Source: Lachnospiraceae bacterium
Lineage (GTDB): Bacteria > Bacillota > Clostridia > Lachnospirales > Lachnospiraceae
Assembly (NCBI GenBank): GCA_900168235.1
Contig: FUZG01000004.1
Coordinates: 1-64,000 of the forward strand
Direction: 5' to 3'
Length of the DNA: 64,000 nucleotides
Part shown: piece after piece, positions 1 to 7,283 of the stretch
Numbering within the stretch: position 1 is the first letter of the stretch
Layout of the letters: every line of letters begins with the position of its first letter
The notes under the pieces: model-generated
What the model was told of the DNA's origin: nothing
Database searches by the model: none
The model's input: only the letters and a program-made list of their open reading frames with translations
Made by a program: the position numbers and the translations under genes

Positions 1-221
1 CACTGGTGCACCTGCTGGAAACCAATTCCACAACAGGGTAGCCAAATCCGGATCGGATAAACGCTGAAGGCATCTAAGCGTGAAGCCGACCTCAAGATGA
101 GATATCCAAGGATCCATGAGATCCGCGAGACCCCCTGAAGAGTACAGGGTAGATAGGATGGAGGTGGAAGCACCGTGAGGTGTGCAGCTGACCATTACTA
201 ATAGGTCGAGTGCTTGTCCAA
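1..221 (+). rRNA. rrl: 23S ribosomal RNA, 3' end (partial)
   Basis: Only the last ~220 nt of the large-subunit rRNA are in the window; the rest lies upstream. The sequence shows the typical 23S 3' domain: the region before GAAGGCATCTAAGCGTGAAG, the AAGATGAGAT segment, and near the end ACTAATAGGTCGAG, which in 23S genes lies about 15-20 nt before the mature 3' end. The exact end is estimated at about 219-222. Spacer and tRNA genes follow on the same strand, as in a normal rRNA operon, but no recognisable 5S gene follows. Confidence 0.95.
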
Positions 222-451
222 GATAAACAATCGGTGGATTATTACTGTCATGATGAAAACGGAGCATTTACTGCGGAGTTTTCTGAAATGAACTATGTTA
301 GCCATAAGATTTCGCCCATCACCGAAGGTGATTTAATTAGCGAAATCTGTTACTGGAGTGAGCTGCAAGCGAATGACAGTGACGTTATTCTGGGATGAAA
401 AAATTTGAATTCGATGTTCGGTTTTCACTGTACAGAGTATAGTGAAGAAAT
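222..451 (+). other. Structured rRNA-tRNA spacer, no recognisable 5S
   Basis: This 230-nt spacer occupies the place where 5S rRNA would be expected. I see none of the conserved 5S segments. It is nevertheless foldable: an outer stem pairs 242-251 with 373-382 (one G-T pair), an inner stem pairs AGATTTCGC (307-315) with GCGAAATCT (340-348), and inside that ATCACC (318-323) pairs with GGTGAT (327-332) around GAA. This looks like a processing spacer of the rRNA transcript (inference). The short open frames here and over the tRNAs are not believable genes. Confidence 0.6.
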
Positions 452-525
452 GGCCCACTGGCTCAGTTGGTTAGAGCGCCGCCCTGTCACGGCGGAGGTC
501 GACGGTTCAAGTCCGTCGTGGGTCG
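452..525 (+). tRNA. tRNA-Asp (GTC)
   Basis: A 74-nt cloverleaf. Acceptor arm GGCCCAC (452-458) pairs with GTGGGTC (518-524), with discriminator G at 525; the anticodon loop in CCGCC-CTGTCAC-GGCGG reads GTC; the T arm carries GGTTCAA. No CCA is encoded. It is the first of four tRNAs following the 23S gene and is probably processed from the rRNA operon transcript. Confidence 0.97.
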
Positions 526-534
526 TTTTCACCT

Positions 535-606
535 GGCCCGGTGGTCAAGCGGTCAAGACATCGCCCTTTCACGGCGGTAACACGGGTTCGATTCCCGTCC
601 GGGTCA
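535..606 (+). tRNA. tRNA-Glu (TTC)
   Basis: A 72-nt cloverleaf. Acceptor arm GGCCCGG (535-541) pairs with CCGGGTC (599-605), discriminator A at 606; anticodon loop CTTTCAC gives TTC; T arm GGGTTCGATTCCC. CCA is not encoded. It lies 9 nt after tRNA-Asp, so it is almost certainly in the same transcript. Confidence 0.97.
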
Positions 607-626
607 CTAATGAATAAATTTAGATA

Positions 627-654
627 TTGTATTTAAATTAATTCATGCTATAAT
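627..654 (+). promoter_or_regulatory. Possible internal promoter before tRNA-fMet
   Basis: TTGTAT (627-632), a 16-bp spacer and TATAAT (649-654) lie in an AT-rich gap between tRNA-Glu and tRNA-fMet. The perfect -10 box suggests that the last two tRNAs can be made independently of the rRNA promoter. This is inferred from sequence only. Confidence 0.45.
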
Positions 655-674
655 AGTATAGCGATATATAATAA

Positions 675-748
675 CGCGGGATGGAGCAGTCTGGAAGCTC
701 GTCGGGCTCATAACCCGAAGGTCACAGGTTCAAATCCTGTTCCCGCTA
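675..748 (+). tRNA. Initiator tRNA-fMet (CAT)
   Basis: A 74-nt cloverleaf with anticodon CAT. It is the initiator type: the first base C675 faces T747 and cannot pair, and the anticodon stem has the three G-C pairs (GGG/CCC) typical of initiators. Discriminator A at 748; no CCA encoded. Confidence 0.97.
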
Positions 749-773
749 CTCAACTTAAAATAGTTGTTGGTTT

Positions 774-846
<73 letters not shown>

Positions 847-851
847 CGAAA

Positions 852-880
852 AGAGATCATCGTTAGATGATCTCTTTTTT
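852..880 (+). terminator. Terminator of the rRNA/tRNA operon
   Basis: A 10-bp perfect stem AGAGATCATC (852-861) with GATGATCTCT (866-875), tetraloop GTTA, followed by a T run. It ends the tRNA cluster. Confidence 0.9.
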
Positions 881-914
881 ATAAAATATAATCATATTAT
901 GACAAATCTGGACA

Positions 915-1045
915 TAGAAAAAAGGATTGATTCGATAGGGTGAAGCTCTCGCCGCCGTCTCTACGTCAATCCTTTTGACCGATCCGATAAGCTACTGTTT
1001 GGTGAAGCTCTCGCCGCCTCCCCTTCACTTATCTTCTCTTAAGTT
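915..1045 (-). ncRNA. Candidate small RNA with two identical hairpin loops
   Basis: Read on the minus strand, a good sigma-A promoter (1052-1080) fires into a ~130-nt segment without an open frame. It contains two consecutive hairpins: GATAAG/CTTATC (1033-1028 with 991-986) and an 11-bp stem (976-966 with 930-920). Each presents exactly the same 18-nt loop segment GGCGGCGAGAGCUUCACC (+ strand copies at 1001-1018 and 939-956), while the bases between stem and loop differ. The second stem ends in a U-rich tract (923-918) like an intrinsic terminator. Promoter, repeated loop and terminator together argue for an independent regulatory RNA. I do not recognise the family. Ends are estimates: start ~1045 from the -10 box, end ~915 from the U tract. 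Confidence 0.7.
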
Positions 1046-1051
1046 GAGTTA

Positions 1052-1080
1052 ATATTATCACACACATTCGTGATTGTCAA
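1052..1080 (-). promoter_or_regulatory. Promoter of the candidate small RNA
   Basis: On the minus strand: perfect -35 TTGACA (1080-1075), 17-bp spacer, -10 TAATAT (1057-1052). It lies downstream of the HPr-like gene and points at the double hairpin, so the RNA need not depend on that gene's transcript. Confidence 0.75.
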
Positions 1081-1127
1081 GAAAGTGTGTAAACAAATAC
1101 AATTTTAATGGTGGGATGTCTAAACAA

Positions 1128-1367
1128 TCATGCGATCAGATTATACTTCTTGTATGCAGAAACTACTTTTGAAACATTGATGTTTTCACCAATGAGGGAA
1201 ACATGGAGCGGATCAAATAAACTAAGGGATAGGAGTCCGATGATAGATTTACCGTTAATGCTTATCCTACCATCACTGACATCTACCTGACATTCTAAAC
1301 TGCTGTTGATCTGAACGAATTTTTCAATTTGATCCTTATCATTAAGCAATACCGGAATATCTGTCAT
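1128..1367 (-). CDS. HPr-like protein lacking the active-site His
   Basis: A 79-residue protein. Residues ~25-70 resemble HPr, the small phosphocarrier of the sugar phosphotransferase system: the stretch NGKSIIGLLSL matches the region around HPr Ser46 (Ser41 here). The part where HPr carries its phosphorylated His15 (GLHARPA) is replaced by an unrelated sequence with no His, so it cannot carry phosphate in the usual way. In that it recalls Crh, an HPr relative that has lost the His but keeps the regulatory Ser; whether this Ser is phosphorylated is unknown. The start ATG has a strong AAAGGAGG site 8-9 nt upstream. It is a single gene, transcribed away from the HD-GYP gene. Confidence 0.65.
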   Translation of the reverse strand: MTDIPVLLNDKDQIEKFVQINSSLECQVDVSDGRISINGKSIIGLLSLSLFDPLHVSLIGENINVSKVVSAYKKYNLIA

Positions 1368-1755
1368 TTGGAAGCCTCCTTTCCAGACTTAACGTCTTGT
1401 TCTGAATCTCGATATTATAATAGCCTATACAATATGCGTGTTCAAGCCAAAAGCGTGCATACAATATGTTGCAATGACATGCTTTAAACCCCTAAAACAT
1501 ACATTATTAGTGGCATTTGGACATCTTGAAGTATGAGAATCCATAATCGTACTTTTTTAGAAACAAAGCAAAATGTATACAAAGTACGCCAAAAAGAACA
1601 TGACAAATAGTTTATTCTTTATTAACCTTTAATTAATATATCTCATTATGCGCCTGCGGTTCACAATGAGGTTATGTTCATGTGCGCCTGACGGCAGTTT
1701 CTCAATAGCGCAGGAACAACAATATTGGCTGGTTTCATTAGTAAGGGTAGTTAAA
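1368..1755. other. Divergent intergenic region before the HD-GYP gene
   Basis: About 390 bp between the HPr-like gene (minus) and the likely start of the HD-GYP gene (plus). On the minus strand TATAAT (1419-1414) is a plausible -10 for the HPr-like gene, without a well-placed -35. The segment 1648-1755 is open in the HD-GYP frame but its translation has no family character and is probably leader. I looked for a cyclic-di-GMP riboswitch there and saw no match. Confidence 0.5.
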
Positions 1756-3150
1756 ATGTTTAATGTCTTCTCTGTTGGTGCTTCTTTTTTGGTTTATGTT
1801 CTTTCGACGTGGCATTATTATTTTAAGAACAGAAAAACTCCATTACGCTATTTAATGGCTCTTTTGGCAGGATTATTTTCCGGTCAGTTACTAATAAAGT
1901 TTTTCTCCCATTCTATTGTAGGGCTGTTGAATAATGCGGGGATTCAATATTCTTCCATGGCGATATTTTTTACGCTGGTAGTTGCAGGAATGGTTGCGAT
2001 CCCTGTGTTTGTGCTGCTATTCCAAAAGATTTTCGGGATTTCAACTTATGTTGAGACTATGATCCTGCTTGGAAGTCTTACTGCTCTTGGAAATTTTGCA
2101 GATACGGTTTCATATGGAAATATCATTCTTATGAACATCTGCATGTTCACCATATCTGTACTGAGCTACATATATACTCATAAGGATTTTGAAAAGCTCA
2201 TTGAAAATCTGCGAAACGGAGAAAAAGTGAATGGGCTTTCGGCGACAATCCTTATGTATGTCCTCACAGTTACTACATTACTATATAGTCTTGTCTTTTC
2301 TGTGTACGGGAACATATTTTTTGCGAGAAGCGATTTTGGTATCAGCGCAGCAGTTGTAACCTGCTCTATTGCCGGTATCTGCACATATTTCTTTTCTGTA
2401 AGACAGTTGATAAGGATATTGAACGGTTCCATTGAAAATGATCGTCTGAATCATGAGATACATGAAGCGGATACCCGTCTTATCAAGGGAAAGCAGAAGA
2501 TGCTGGATTCCCAGGAGAGTGTGATCGCTGCATTTGCGGATATTCTCGAGAATAAATCCGGTGAATCCGGCGGACATGTAAAGAGAGTAGCGCTTTACAG
2601 CGAGATACTTGCGGAAGAAATGGGGCTTTCAGAGGAAAAAGTACATATAATTAAGATCGCATCCATGATGCATGATGTTGGTAAGATACTTGTTCCAAAT
2701 GAGATTTTGGAGAAAAAGGGTCGATTCACGTATGAAGAACGTGAGGCGATGAAGCTTCATGTGGATTACGGTGACAGGATCCTCGGTGGTGCAAAGGGTG
2801 AGATCATGACAGCAGCCCGCAATATCGCTAAGGAACATCATGAAAGATGGGATGGCAAAGGTTATCTTTATGGCTTATCCAAAGATGAGATTTCTATTGA
2901 GGCTCAGATAGTCTCCGTTGCTGATGTATTTGATGCTCTTACAAGCAAACGATGCTACAAGGATGCGTGGGATATTAAGAGTTCATACAGGGAAATCGTG
3001 GATGGAAGCGGTACACAGTTTTCTCCTGCGGTTGTAGAAGCATTTAAGAAGGGATTTGATCGTTTCAGAGAGGTAATGATCAGTAATCCTGATGCGCAGG
3101 GAGATACGGAAGCCGTATTTAAGGCATTAAACAACACTATAGCTTCATAA
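1756..3150 (+). CDS. Membrane-bound HD-GYP domain protein
   Basis: A 464-residue protein. The N-terminal half (to residue ~225) is hydrophobic, with about six to seven membrane segments and no familiar sensor signature. A short linker leads to an HD-GYP domain, a class of cyclic-di-GMP phosphodiesterase acting in the cytoplasm. Visible metal-site motifs: GHVKRVA (~272), MMHDVGK (~304), HHERWDG (~360). The signature GYP reads GYL in WDGKGYLYGL, and the later DVFDALTSKR is intact, so activity is plausible but not certain. The frame is open back to 1648, but that part does not look like protein; ATG 1756 starts at the hydrophobic region, though its ribosome site (AAGGGTAG) is weak. It is a stand-alone gene with its own terminator. 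Confidence 0.85.
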   Translation: MFNVFSVGASFLVYVLSTWHYYFKNRKTPLRYLMALLAGLFSGQLLIKFFSHSIVGLLNNAGIQYSSMAIFFTLVVAGMVAIPVFVLLFQKIFGISTYVETMILLGSLTALGNFADTVSYGNIILMNICMFTISVLSYIYTHKDFEKLIENLRNGEKVNGLSATILMYVLTVTTLLYSLVFSVYGNIFFARSDFGISAAVVTCSIAGICTYFFSVRQLIRILNGSIENDRLNHEIHEADTRLIKGKQKMLDSQESVIAAFADILENKSGESGGHVKRVALYSEILAEEMGLSEEKVHIIKIASMMHDVGKILVPNEILEKKGRFTYEEREAMKLHVDYGDRILGGAKGEIMTAARNIAKEHHERWDGKGYLYGLSKDEISIEAQIVSVADVFDALTSKRCYKDAWDIKSSYREIVDGSGTQFSPAVVEAFKKGFDRFREVMISNPDAQGDTEAVFKALNNTIAS

Positions 3151-3157
3151 AACAGTT

Positions 3158-3190
3158 AGTCCTCCGACGTGATCGCCGGAGGACTTTTTT
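3158..3190 (+). terminator. Terminator after HD-GYP gene
   Basis: A 9-bp stem AGTCCTCCG (3158-3166) with CGGAGGACT (3177-3185), followed by six T. Confidence 0.9.
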
Positions 3191-3210
3191 CATAAAGAAA
3201 ATTTAAATGA

Positions 3211-3948
3211 TCATTTATTCGCAGATGCCCGGAGAAATTCTGCGGTACGTTCACTTTTGGGATTCATAAAAATCTCTTCGGGAGTACCTTCTTCTTCGAT
3301 GCGTCCTTTATCCATAAATACAACTCTGTCAGCCACATCGCGTGCAAAATTCATTTCGTGTGTCACAACGATCATTGTGAGACCGTCATTTGCGAGTTCC
3401 TTCATGATATTCAGAACTTCACCGACCATTTCGGGGTCAAGAGCAGATGTGGGTTCATCAAACAGCATGAGTCTCGGATTCATGCAGAGTGCGCGGGCAA
3501 TGGCTACACGCTGTTTCTGTCCGCCGGATATCATACGTACATCAGCATTTGCAAATTGGCGCATACCAACTTTCTCAAGGAAGGTCAGTGCATTTTTAAC
3601 GGCTTCTTCACGGGAAATCTTCAAAACCTTCATCTGAGGTTTCACGCAGTTATCCAGAACGTTCATATTGTTAAACAGGTTAAACTGCTGGAAGCACATG
3701 CCGACCTTGGCACGGTAGGCATTTATATTCTTGTTATGCAGGATATCTTCGCCAAAGACGTTGATCATTCCGCTGTCTGCTTTTTCTAAAAGGTTGATGC
3801 ATCGGAGGAGAGTTGATTTGCCGGAACCGGAGCTTCCGATGAGGCATACAACTTCACCTTCGTTCACGGAAAAATCCACACCTTTCAGGACTTCAAGAGC
3901 ACCGAAGCTCTTGTGTATATCTTTGATCTCTACTATTGGTGCAGTCAT
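3211..3948 (-). CDS. Amino acid ABC transporter ATPase (probably lysine)
   Basis: A 245-residue ATPase of the polar amino acid uptake family (GlnQ/HisP type). It powers import across the cytoplasmic membrane. Seen: Walker [11 protein letters not shown]-loop CFQQFNLF, signature ISGGQKQR, Walker [13 protein letters not shown] and switch His VTHE. The start is taken at ATG 3948, 8 nt after AAAGGAGT; an ATG 36 nt upstream has no site and lies inside the permease gene. It overlaps nothing but follows the permease with only a few bases between. It is the last gene of the importer operon, whose lysine riboswitch indicates lysine or a related basic amino acid as substrate (inference). Confidence 0.93.
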   Translation of the reverse strand: MTAPIVEIKDIHKSFGALEVLKGVDFSVNEGEVVCLIGSSGSGKSTLLRCINLLEKADSGMINVFGEDILHNKNINAYRAKVGMCFQQFNLFNNMNVLDNCVKPQMKVLKISREEAVKNALTFLEKVGMRQFANADVRMISGGQKQRVAIARALCMNPRLMLFDEPTSALDPEMVGEVLNIMKELANDGLTMIVVTHEMNFARDVADRVVFMDKGRIEEEGTPEEIFMNPKSERTAEFLRASANK

Positions 3949-3955
3949 TTCCGGG

Positions 3956-4723
3956 TTACTCCTTTCCAATCTTTTTCTCTGCATAACCGATGGTTCTGGG
4001 ATCCGTGTCGCTCATTGGAAGAGTGAGAGATACGGTCTTATTCATGTTTTTCTCTATGCGGTTCAGGATGAGACTCGCGATAGAAGTCAGGATAAGGTAT
4101 ATCAGCGCTTCCAGGAAATATGTCTCAGTGAAGTGGAAGGTTGAACCTGCAATACTTTTTGCCTGAAACATGAGCTCTGTTATGGAGATGATCATGAGAA
4201 CAGAGGAATCCTTGATATTTACGATAAACTCGTTTCCGATGGCAGGAAATGCATTTCTGATCGCCTGAGGAAGGATTACCGTAAACATAGTCTGACTATT
4301 GGACATACCGAGAGAGCGTGCCGCCTCAGTCTGCCCCGGATCAACTGCCTGTATTCCTGCACGGACTATTTCTGCCATGTATGCGCCGGTATTTATGCTG
4401 ATAACGACGATGGCGGCGGTGAGCTGATTCCAGTGAATGATATTTAAGAGGGCATAGTATATAAATACAGCCTGTACCATCATTGGTGTACCGCGAAAAA
4501 TCGTGATATAGATATTTGCGAGTACGTCAAAGAAGGTTTTGATGGCTCTGGCAGCTGCTCCGGTGGTGAAGTCAAGCTTTACCGCGCGGAAACCGCCTAC
4601 CAGAAGTCCGAGGATAAGTCCCAGTATTGTTCCGGTGAGCGCAACAACAAGTGTCGTGCGCACACCGAGCATCAGGCTGGAACCATATTTTGATAAGATT
4701 TCAATGCAGTTTGCAATAAACAT
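3956..4723 (-). CDS. Amino acid ABC transporter permease (probably lysine)
   Basis: A 255-residue membrane protein of the HisMQ/GlnP permease family. It shows about five membrane segments and the cytoplasmic EAA loop that docks to the ATPase, here [12 protein letters not shown] followed by [15 protein letters not shown] single permease gene means the channel is probably a homodimer. The ATG lies 2 nt after the stop of the binding-protein gene and no clear ribosome site precedes it, so translation is probably coupled to that gene. Middle gene of the riboswitch-controlled operon. Confidence 0.93.
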   Translation of the reverse strand: MFIANCIEILSKYGSSLMLGVRTTLVVALTGTILGLILGLLVGGFRAVKLDFTTGAAARAIKTFFDVLANIYITIFRGTPMMVQAVFIYYALLNIIHWNQLTAAIVVISINTGAYMAEIVRAGIQAVDPGQTEAARSLGMSNSQTMFTVILPQAIRNAFPAIGNEFIVNIKDSSVLMIISITELMFQAKSIAGSTFHFTETYFLEALIYLILTSIASLILNRIEKNMNKTVSLTLPMSDTDPRTIGYAEKKIGKE

Positions 4724-4725
4724 GA

Positions 4726-5595
4726 TTATTCGTTAGCCGGCTGACGGTTTACGGCTGCCTCCATGATTTCATTTCTTTCTTCTTCTGTGATCTCGCTAAG
4801 AGCGGACTCGAGCTGGGATTTAAGCTCTGTGTCTTCTTTACGAACTGCTACAGAAACAGTTGTGTCAGCTTCAAAGCCCTGACCATCTGCGAATCTTACG
4901 ATCGCGAGATCCGGATTTGCGGCTACTACGCCGTTTGCAACAGGAAGCTCGGATACAACACCGTCCACAGCGCCTGCCTGAAGAGCCTGGATCGCTGCAG
5001 GGAAAGTTTCAGCAGCAGGCTGGTGATTTACGCCGTCGATCTGATCGATCACTTCGTCATAGATGGTGTTCATCTGACCCTGGACATTCGCACCGGAGAA
5101 ATCCTGAATGGATGAAGCTGATGCGTATGCGCCGTTACCCTTTACGATCATAACTTCCTCTGATTCGTAGTAAGGAGATGTGAAAGCAACTTCCTTTTCG
5201 CGCTCAGGGGTATCTGTCATACCTGCGATGATGGCATCGATCTGATCGTTCTGAAGAGACAGGATAAGGTTATCCCAGTCAAGCTTTACGATCTGAACCT
5301 GCTTTCCGGTTGCTTCTGCAAGACGGGTTGCGATGACAACATCATATCCATCTGCGTAATCTGTTCCGGTGATAGGCTGGGTGAATTCGTTTTTGTCAGT
5401 TGTTGTCCAGTTGAACGGAGCATAGTTGCACTCCATTCCGACACGGAGTACGTCAGAAGACTGAGCGGCTGCAGATGAAGTTTCTGAAGCTGCGGCAGCA
5501 TTAGTACCTGCTGCAGATGAAGCGGATGAACCGCATCCTGCGAGAAGAATTGCTGACAGTGCGACTGCTGCTGTTGTGGTAAAGATCTTTTTCAT
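4726..5595 (-). CDS. Substrate-binding lipoprotein of lysine-type ABC importer
   Basis: A 289-residue lipoprotein. The N-terminus has Lys residues, a hydrophobic stretch and the lipobox LLAGC, so the mature protein is anchored by its Cys outside the membrane. A Ser/Ala-rich linker follows, then a type II periplasmic-binding fold of the amino acid family (RVGMECNYAPFNW, GYDVVIATRLAEATG, DAIIAGMTDTPEREK). The start is ATG 5595, 8 nt after GGAGG; the upstream in-frame ATG contains that ribosome site and is unlikely. First gene of the operon; a lysine riboswitch and terminator precede it, which is the main reason to propose lysine as ligand. Confidence 0.92.
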   Translation of the reverse strand: MKKIFTTTAAVALSAILLAGCGSSASSAAGTNAAAASETSSAAAQSSDVLRVGMECNYAPFNWTTTDKNEFTQPITGTDYADGYDVVIATRLAEATGKQVQIVKLDWDNLILSLQNDQIDAIIAGMTDTPEREKEVAFTSPYYESEEVMIVKGNGAYASASSIQDFSGANVQGQMNTIYDEVIDQIDGVNHQPAAETFPAAIQALQAGAVDGVVSELPVANGVVAANPDLAIVRFADGQGFEADTTVSVAVRKEDTELKSQLESALSEITEEERNEIMEAAVNRQPANE

Positions 5596-5650
5596 AAATG
5601 TTTCCTCCATTTGATAAATTTTTGCAGCAGAAGTGGGAGCTTAATTGCAC

Positions 5651-5687
5651 AAAGAAAAGCCGTATGCGGACTATCACATACGGCTTT
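5651..5687 (-). terminator. Riboswitch-controlled terminator
   Basis: On the minus strand an 11-bp stem (5687-5677 with 5666-5656; AAAGCCGTATG) is followed by TTTTCTTT. It sits between the lysine aptamer and the first importer gene, the usual place for the expression platform of a transcription-terminating riboswitch: bound ligand should favour this hairpin and stop transcription. Confidence 0.85.
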
Positions 5688-5699
5688 GTACATCCATAT

Positions 5700-5860
5700 A
5701 ATAATAGCGCCACTTCGTAAGAAGGAGTGATACAGATATTTTCTGCATCCCCACGACACGATCCCGCCGGATCGTCCCGTTCGGCGATGGTTACCTTTCA
5801 TTCGTTTCAAAGCCCGCCGGCTCCGCGAATTACTCATTTACATCGCTACCTCTATTGCTT
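5700..5860 (-). promoter_or_regulatory. Lysine riboswitch (L box)
   Basis: The minus-strand leader carries the conserved lysine aptamer pieces in order: AGAGGTAGCGATG near the 5' end, then TGAAAGG, then TCGCCGAA, and a P4-like hairpin GATGCAG/CTGTATC followed by a P5-like stem. P1 closes with AATAG near 5855 and CTATT near 5706. Spacing and order match the L box of Firmicutes lysine genes. A promoter lies directly upstream and a terminator directly downstream. It should switch the importer operon off when lysine is plentiful. Confidence 0.85.
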
Positions 5861-5871
5861 TTATGTGTAAA

Positions 5872-5900
5872 AATATAATCGCTAAAATAAAATACGTCAA
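5872..5900 (-). promoter_or_regulatory. Promoter of lysine importer operon
   Basis: On the minus strand TTGACG (5900-5895), 17-bp spacer, TATATT (5877-5872), placing transcription start a few bases before the L box. Confidence 0.75.
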
Positions 5901-6022
5901 GAAGAATTTTTATTACATTGAATTGATGAAGTGATAAAGTAATCATTTTAGAGGACTAGATCGCGCAGTTTACGTGGATTTATGTATTTTTTTTCGTATA
6001 AAAAATCGACAGGAGAAAAATT

Positions 6023-6214
6023 ATGGATATTGAAAAACTTTTTGAAATGGCAGATTTTTCTAAAGAGACAGATTTAAAGATTAGTCTTGCAGAGAGGCTT
6101 GGTATAGATCCGCGTTTTATTCCGAGAAGATCGGATAAATCCAACGTTCACGGAGAACCGCCGAGACATCGCCGCAGGACAGACTTTTCAGCGGAACAAA
6201 ATAGTCAGATATAA
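6023..6214 (+). CDS. Small hypothetical protein
   Basis: A 63-codon frame (62 residues) with AGGAGA 7-8 nt before its ATG and an intrinsic terminator shortly after its stop. The protein is charged, acidic at the N-terminus and Arg-rich later (RRSDKS, RHRRRTD); it has no membrane segment or known motif. I do not recognise it. The combination of ribosome site and terminator suggests that it is expressed. Confidence 0.55.
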   Translation: MDIEKLFEMADFSKETDLKISLAERLGIDPRFIPRRSDKSNVHGEPPRHRRRTDFSAEQNSQI

Positions 6215-6243
6215 TTATTTTATTCATAATATGCCAAATTTAG

Positions 6244-6289
6244 AAATAGCCGAGATAGCGGTTTGATACTGCTGTTTTGGCTATTTTTT
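6244..6289 (+). terminator. Terminator after small hypothetical gene
   Basis: AAATAGCC (6244-6251) pairs with GGCTATTT (6279-6286), with an inner AGCGGT/ACTGCT stem, then a T run. Confidence 0.75.
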
Positions 6290-6299
6290 AGGAGGATTT

Positions 6300-7167
<868 letters not shown>

Positions 7168-7219
7168 ATCATTATTCCCTTCCTTAACGAATCTTCAGCT
7201 TACATAAAGCGTATCTTTA

Positions 7220-7283
7220 ACGACGCGTACTAAACTCCTTCTTGATCGAATTTCAAGAAGCAAGGAGTTTTGGTATGCGTCGT
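7220..7283 (+). promoter_or_regulatory. Long inverted repeat over the start of the efflux operon
   Basis: ACGACGCGTAC (7220-7230) pairs over 11 positions with GTATGCGTCGT (7273-7283, one G-T pair). Inside it AAACTCCTT (7232-7240) pairs with AAGGAGTTT (7262-7270), and CTTGA (7241-7245) with TCAAG (7253-7257). The 3' arm contains both the ribosome site AAGGAG and the ATG at 7275, so the folded mRNA would hide the start of the first efflux gene. It could act as a translational switch or, as DNA, as a large operator. Confidence 0.7.

Noticed and set aside
210-617. Two short open frames over the 23S end, spacer and tRNA genes
   Set aside because: They overlap rRNA/tRNA genes and have no ribosome site; the sequence is explained by RNA structure.
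1648-1755. N-terminal extension of the HD-GYP protein
   Set aside because: The translation is Cys/Arg/Ser-rich without family character and lies in a leader-like region; ATG 1756 fits the membrane domain better.
1648-1755. Cyclic-di-GMP riboswitch before the HD-GYP gene
   Set aside because: The conserved GEMM core sequences are not present, although the position would have been attractive.
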